DNA from: Actinomycetes bacterium
Lineage (GTDB): Bacteria > Actinomycetota > Acidimicrobiia > Acidimicrobiales > Microtrichaceae
Direction of reading: 5' to 3'
DNA length: 7,234 nucleotides
Assembly (NCBI GenBank): GCA_023423215.1
Contig: JAFAFZ010000576.1
Coordinates: 1 to 7,234, forward strand
Shown in pieces: positions 6,201 through 7,234 of the stretch. The notes beneath the pieces were generated by a model that saw only the letters and a program-made list of their open reading frames with translations, made no database searches and was not told where the DNA came from. The position numbers and the translations under genes are program-made. Each line of letters opens with the position of its first letter. Positions within the stretch are counted from its first letter, which is position 1.

Positions 6201-7025
6201 GTCCTCGCCGGCATCTTCGGCTCGATCGGTTCGCTCGGCGTCGGCGTCCTGCGCGGCCGTCCCCACGTGCGGCTGACCGCCACGAGCGTGCACCGACGCC
6301 TCATCGACGACCTCCAGCTGCTGCTCGCACGCTTCGGCGTGCTCTGCCGCATCACCGACGTCGGTCCGAACAAGCCGCGCTGGCGGCTCTGGATCCACGG
6401 CGCGGACCACCAGCGCCGCTTCCTCTCCCAGATCGGTCTGGCGGGGGAGCGGGGGGCCAAGGTCGCCGAGGGCCTCGAGGCGCTGGCGCAGGTCGAGTCG
6501 AACCCGAACGTCGACACCGTCCCGTGCGAGGTGCGCGAGCTGGTCGTCGCCGAGCTCGAGCGTGCCGGCATGACCCAGCGGGGCCTGGCCGAGGCGCTGG
6601 GCGAGCAGTACTGCGGCGGTTACCTGCTGGGCACCGACGCCCGGCCGCGCTGCTCGAGCCGGGCGCGCCTGGACCGCATCGCGCAGGCGACCGATTCCAA
6701 GGAGCTCGCCGCGATCGCCTCGTCGGACGTGTTCTGGGACGAGGTCGTCGAGATCACCTCGGTCGGTGAACGCGACGTCTACGACGCCACGGTGCTCGGC
6801 ACGCACAACTTCGTCGCCAACGGCGTCGTCGTGCACAACTCGATCGAGCAGGACGCGGACGTCGTGATGTTCCTGTACCGCGACGAGGTCTACAACGCCG
6901 ACTCGGCCGACAAGGACACCGCCGAGGTCATCGTCGCGAAGCACCGTGCGGGTCCCACCGGCGTCACCCGACTGGTGTTCCTCGACTACTGCACCCTCTT
7001 CACCAACATGGCCCGAGAGGGCTGA
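3300..7025 (+). CDS. dnaB: Replicative DNA helicase DnaB, precursor containing two inteins
   Basis: DnaB is the hexameric, ATP-driven helicase that opens the replication fork. The 1241-residue precursor has three extein parts: 1-227, 658-826 and 1181-1241, which join to a normal 457-residue helicase. The N-terminal domain begins at PPHSIEAEESLLGAMLL (21-37). The P-loop GARPAMGK (220-227) is completed by T658 after splicing. LFFSLEMG follows it, Walker B is LIIVDYLQLM (759-768, D763), LSQLSRQLEQR precedes RPMLADLRESG, and SIEQDADVVMFLYRDEVY starts the last extein, which also carries the KHRAGPTG arginine-finger region. The start at 3300 follows AGAGGA (3285-3290) by 9 bases. A nearby ATG at 3290 is out of frame and abuts the ribosome site. 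Both inteins break the ATPase domain, so the unspliced protein should be inactive. Confidence 0.97.
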   Translation: MSEPPERADASRPDTARLRVPPHSIEAEESLLGAMLLSEQAISAVTNVVTAEDFYRPAHRHIFDAIQGLYGAGQGVDPVTVADELGQAGVLDSVGGSGTLITLQARTPAITNALHYAKIVEEKALLRRLITTANDVAELGYQPLDDIEKTIDSAESMMFAVAQRRNTDSLAALAPLLDASLEQLEQLYERGDAITGTPTGYIDLDAQLAGLQPGALIVVGARPAMGKCLAWDTPIVDPTTGEVRTMAEAYRRGRLGAADPVFSLGEDLQLRTSTPSDHIDDGHKPVFRVTTALGRTVRCTLTHPFRTLDGWHPLSELSVGDRIAVPRELPVFGDRPLREEEVSLLGLLLGDGTLTVGTTRNGSVRFTNSNPAIVAEAERCARLLGCDLVATGRPGEFRFSGGRGCAPGTSGVLELIRRHGVAGTNSYGKFVPAAMYTLPREQVALFLNRLFATDGWASVAASGATQIGFASVSEELARPVQHLLLRLGIVAALRRKKVRYAGEDRACWQVVITHRPSLRRFVEHVGILGKDAALDAVLASVRSKLTDHPGDDTVPVEAWNLLAAAKGDEAWASLARRTGFDSTNLHVGRRTIGRERLGRFAATLELDERAEAVRQLAHSDVWWDRIVSIEFDGIDQVYDLTVPGDHNFVAADLFVHNTAFSLGLAAHAAVREQRPVLFFSLEMGHLELTQRLIAAEARIDATKLRTGRLTDADWTKITKAMGRLGEGQLWIDDNPALTVTEIRSKARRLQDRLDQPLGLIIVDYLQLMSGRGSAESRQVEVSEISRGLKVLARELETPVMALSQLSRQLEQRADKRPMLADLRESGCLIAETRVLRADTNTEVTLGELLDSGERDVPVWSLGDDWKLAPATMTHAFPSGRKEAFRLRMASGREVTATANHPFRTVLGWKRLDELVVGSRVATPRAVGAPEQLTGVQVEQLPVMAERSVRAGAADPAVFALGDEQLAQVLAGIFGSIGSLGVGVLRGRPHVRLTATSVHRRLIDDLQLLLARFGVLCRITDVGPNKPRWRLWIHGADHQRRFLSQIGLAGERGAKVAEGLEALAQVESNPNVDTVPCEVRELVVAELERAGMTQRGLAEALGEQYCGGYLLGTDARPRCSSRARLDRIAQATDSKELAAIASSDVFWDEVVEITSVGERDVYDATVLGTHNFVANGVVVHNSIEQDADVVMFLYRDEVYNADSADKDTAEVIVAKHRAGPTGVTRLVFLDYCTLFTNMAREG
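3981..5270 (+). mobile_element. Intein 1 in DnaB, P-loop site, with apparently intact LAGLIDADG endonuclease
   Basis: This 430-residue intein (precursor 228-657) interrupts the Walker A motif between K227 and T658. Splicing residues are present: C228 at position 1 (CLAWDTPIVD, block A), the TLTH motif at 300-303 (block B), DLTVPGDHNFVA (block F), and the final VHN with H656 and N657, followed by Thr as the +1 nucleophile. This is a class 1 intein. The homing endonuclease has both dodecapeptide motifs: LLGLLLGDG (344-352, acidic D351) and LNRLFATDG (447-455, acidic D454), so it may be active. A helix-turn-helix-like stretch with DTVP at 552-555 lies before block F. By hand count about 58 of 430 codons end in A or T, clearly more than in intein 2, suggesting later arrival. 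The P-loop is a known DnaB intein site. Confidence 0.97.
5778..6839 (+). mobile_element. Intein 2 in DnaB, DLRESG/SIEQD site, with decayed endonuclease
   Basis: This 354-residue intein (precursor 827-1180) sits between RESG and SIEQDAD, the insertion point also used by the Synechocystis DnaB intein. Splicing residues are intact: C827 (CLIAETRVL), TANH at 897-900 (block B), DATVLGTHNFVA (block F), and the final VHN with H1179 and N1180, with S1181 as the +1 nucleophile. The endonuclease is degenerate. The first LAGLIDADG motif is missing, and the second reads LAGIFGSIG (969-977), where the expected acidic residues are replaced by Gly and Ile. A helix-turn-helix-like segment (AGMTQRGLAEALG) remains. 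Only about 19 of 354 codons end in A or T by hand count, like the host gene. It should still splice but probably cannot home by itself. Confidence 0.96.
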
Positions 7026-7053
7026 GCGCCGCCGAGCGCGGTCGGGATCGTCG

Positions 7054-7234
7054 CTAGTACCCGCTCATCACGACGGCCCACGCGATCCAGAACAGCGTCT
7101 GCATCGCCGTCATCAGCAGCGCCGCGCCGGCGAACACGCGCATCCCGGGCCACCTCAGCCCGACGGCGACGAGCACCACGACGACGACCACGGAGCCGGC
7201 GCGAGGGGCGCCCCCCCCCCCCGGGGGGGGGCCC
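7054..7234 (-). CDS. C-terminal end of a small membrane protein (partial, function unknown)
   Basis: Read on the minus strand, the frame ending in TAG at 7054-7056 gives two hydrophobic segments typical of membrane helices: SVVVVVVLVAVGL, a short basic turn with RWPGMR, then VFAGAALLMTAMQTLFW and IAWAVVMSGY before the stop. Hydrophobic residues with Trp and Tyr near the end fit a membrane protein C-terminus, and codons end overwhelmingly in G or C. The gene is convergent with dnaB, with 28 bases between the two stops. The N-terminal part lies beyond the window. The frame beyond about 7210 runs into a C/G homopolymer and cannot be trusted. I do not recognise a family. Confidence 0.6.
   Translation of the reverse strand, partial: GPPPGGGGAPRAGSVVVVVVLVAVGLRWPGMRVFAGAALLMTAMQTLFWIAWAVVMSGY
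7211..7234. repeat. C12-G9-C3 homopolymer run at the window end
   Basis: Twelve C, nine G and three C close the window. It is a perfect self-complementary run, unlike anything else in the sequence, and lies exactly at the edge. A sequencing or assembly artefact at a contig end is the likeliest explanation; a genuine GC hairpin is the alternative. Confidence 0.7.

Noticed and set aside
5016..6944. A 642-codon open frame on the minus strand
   Set aside because: It is antisense to dnaB and both intein parts, with repetitive Leu/Asp/Arg composition and no recognisable motif; a shadow frame.
7026..7042. Hairpin CCGC/GCGG after dnaB as a terminator
   Set aside because: Only four pairs plus a possible wobble; too weak to call in DNA of this GC content.

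Overview
This is a very GC-rich bacterial window with almost all codons ending in G or C, strong AGGAGG-type ribosome sites and a DnaA box of the actinobacterial form (TTGTCCACA). Together with the order rpsF-ssb-rpsR-rplI-dnaB, this points to an actinomycetote. I cannot name the genus from the sequence.

Layout: positions 1-67 probably hold the last codons of an upstream gene, followed by a small hairpin. A well-formed sigma-70-type promoter (TTGGCA, 17 bp, TAGAGT) then drives panB (224-1084, pantothenate/CoA synthesis). A 231-base gap contains a hairpin leader. After it comes a tight ribosomal/replication operon: rpsF (bS6, 1316-1648), ssb (1669-2124), rpsR (bS18, 2124-2582) and rplI (bL9, 2579-3034). 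The last three overlap or nearly touch, and rpsR carries an unusual 64-residue RG-rich then acidic tail. A 15-bp hairpin closes the operon at 3060-3093.

The rplI-dnaB gap (3035-3299) holds one exact DnaA box and three CTRCCCACAG copies spaced exactly 21 bp apart, plus partial boxes. This looks like a DnaA-responsive control region or an origin-like element. dnaB (3300-7025) encodes the replicative helicase as a 1241-residue precursor. Two inteins interrupt it: one within the Walker A P-loop (430 aa) and one between DLRESG and SIEQD (354 aa). Removing both leaves a normal 457-residue helicase. The inteins are related to each other. The first keeps both LAGLIDADG motifs and has more A/T-ending codons. 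The second has lost about 75 residues around the first endonuclease motif and both acidic residues of the second, and it matches its host in codon use.

Downstream, on the minus strand and convergent with dnaB, is the C-terminal end of a small membrane protein (7054 to the window edge). The last 24 bases are a C12-G9-C3 run typical of a contig-edge artefact.
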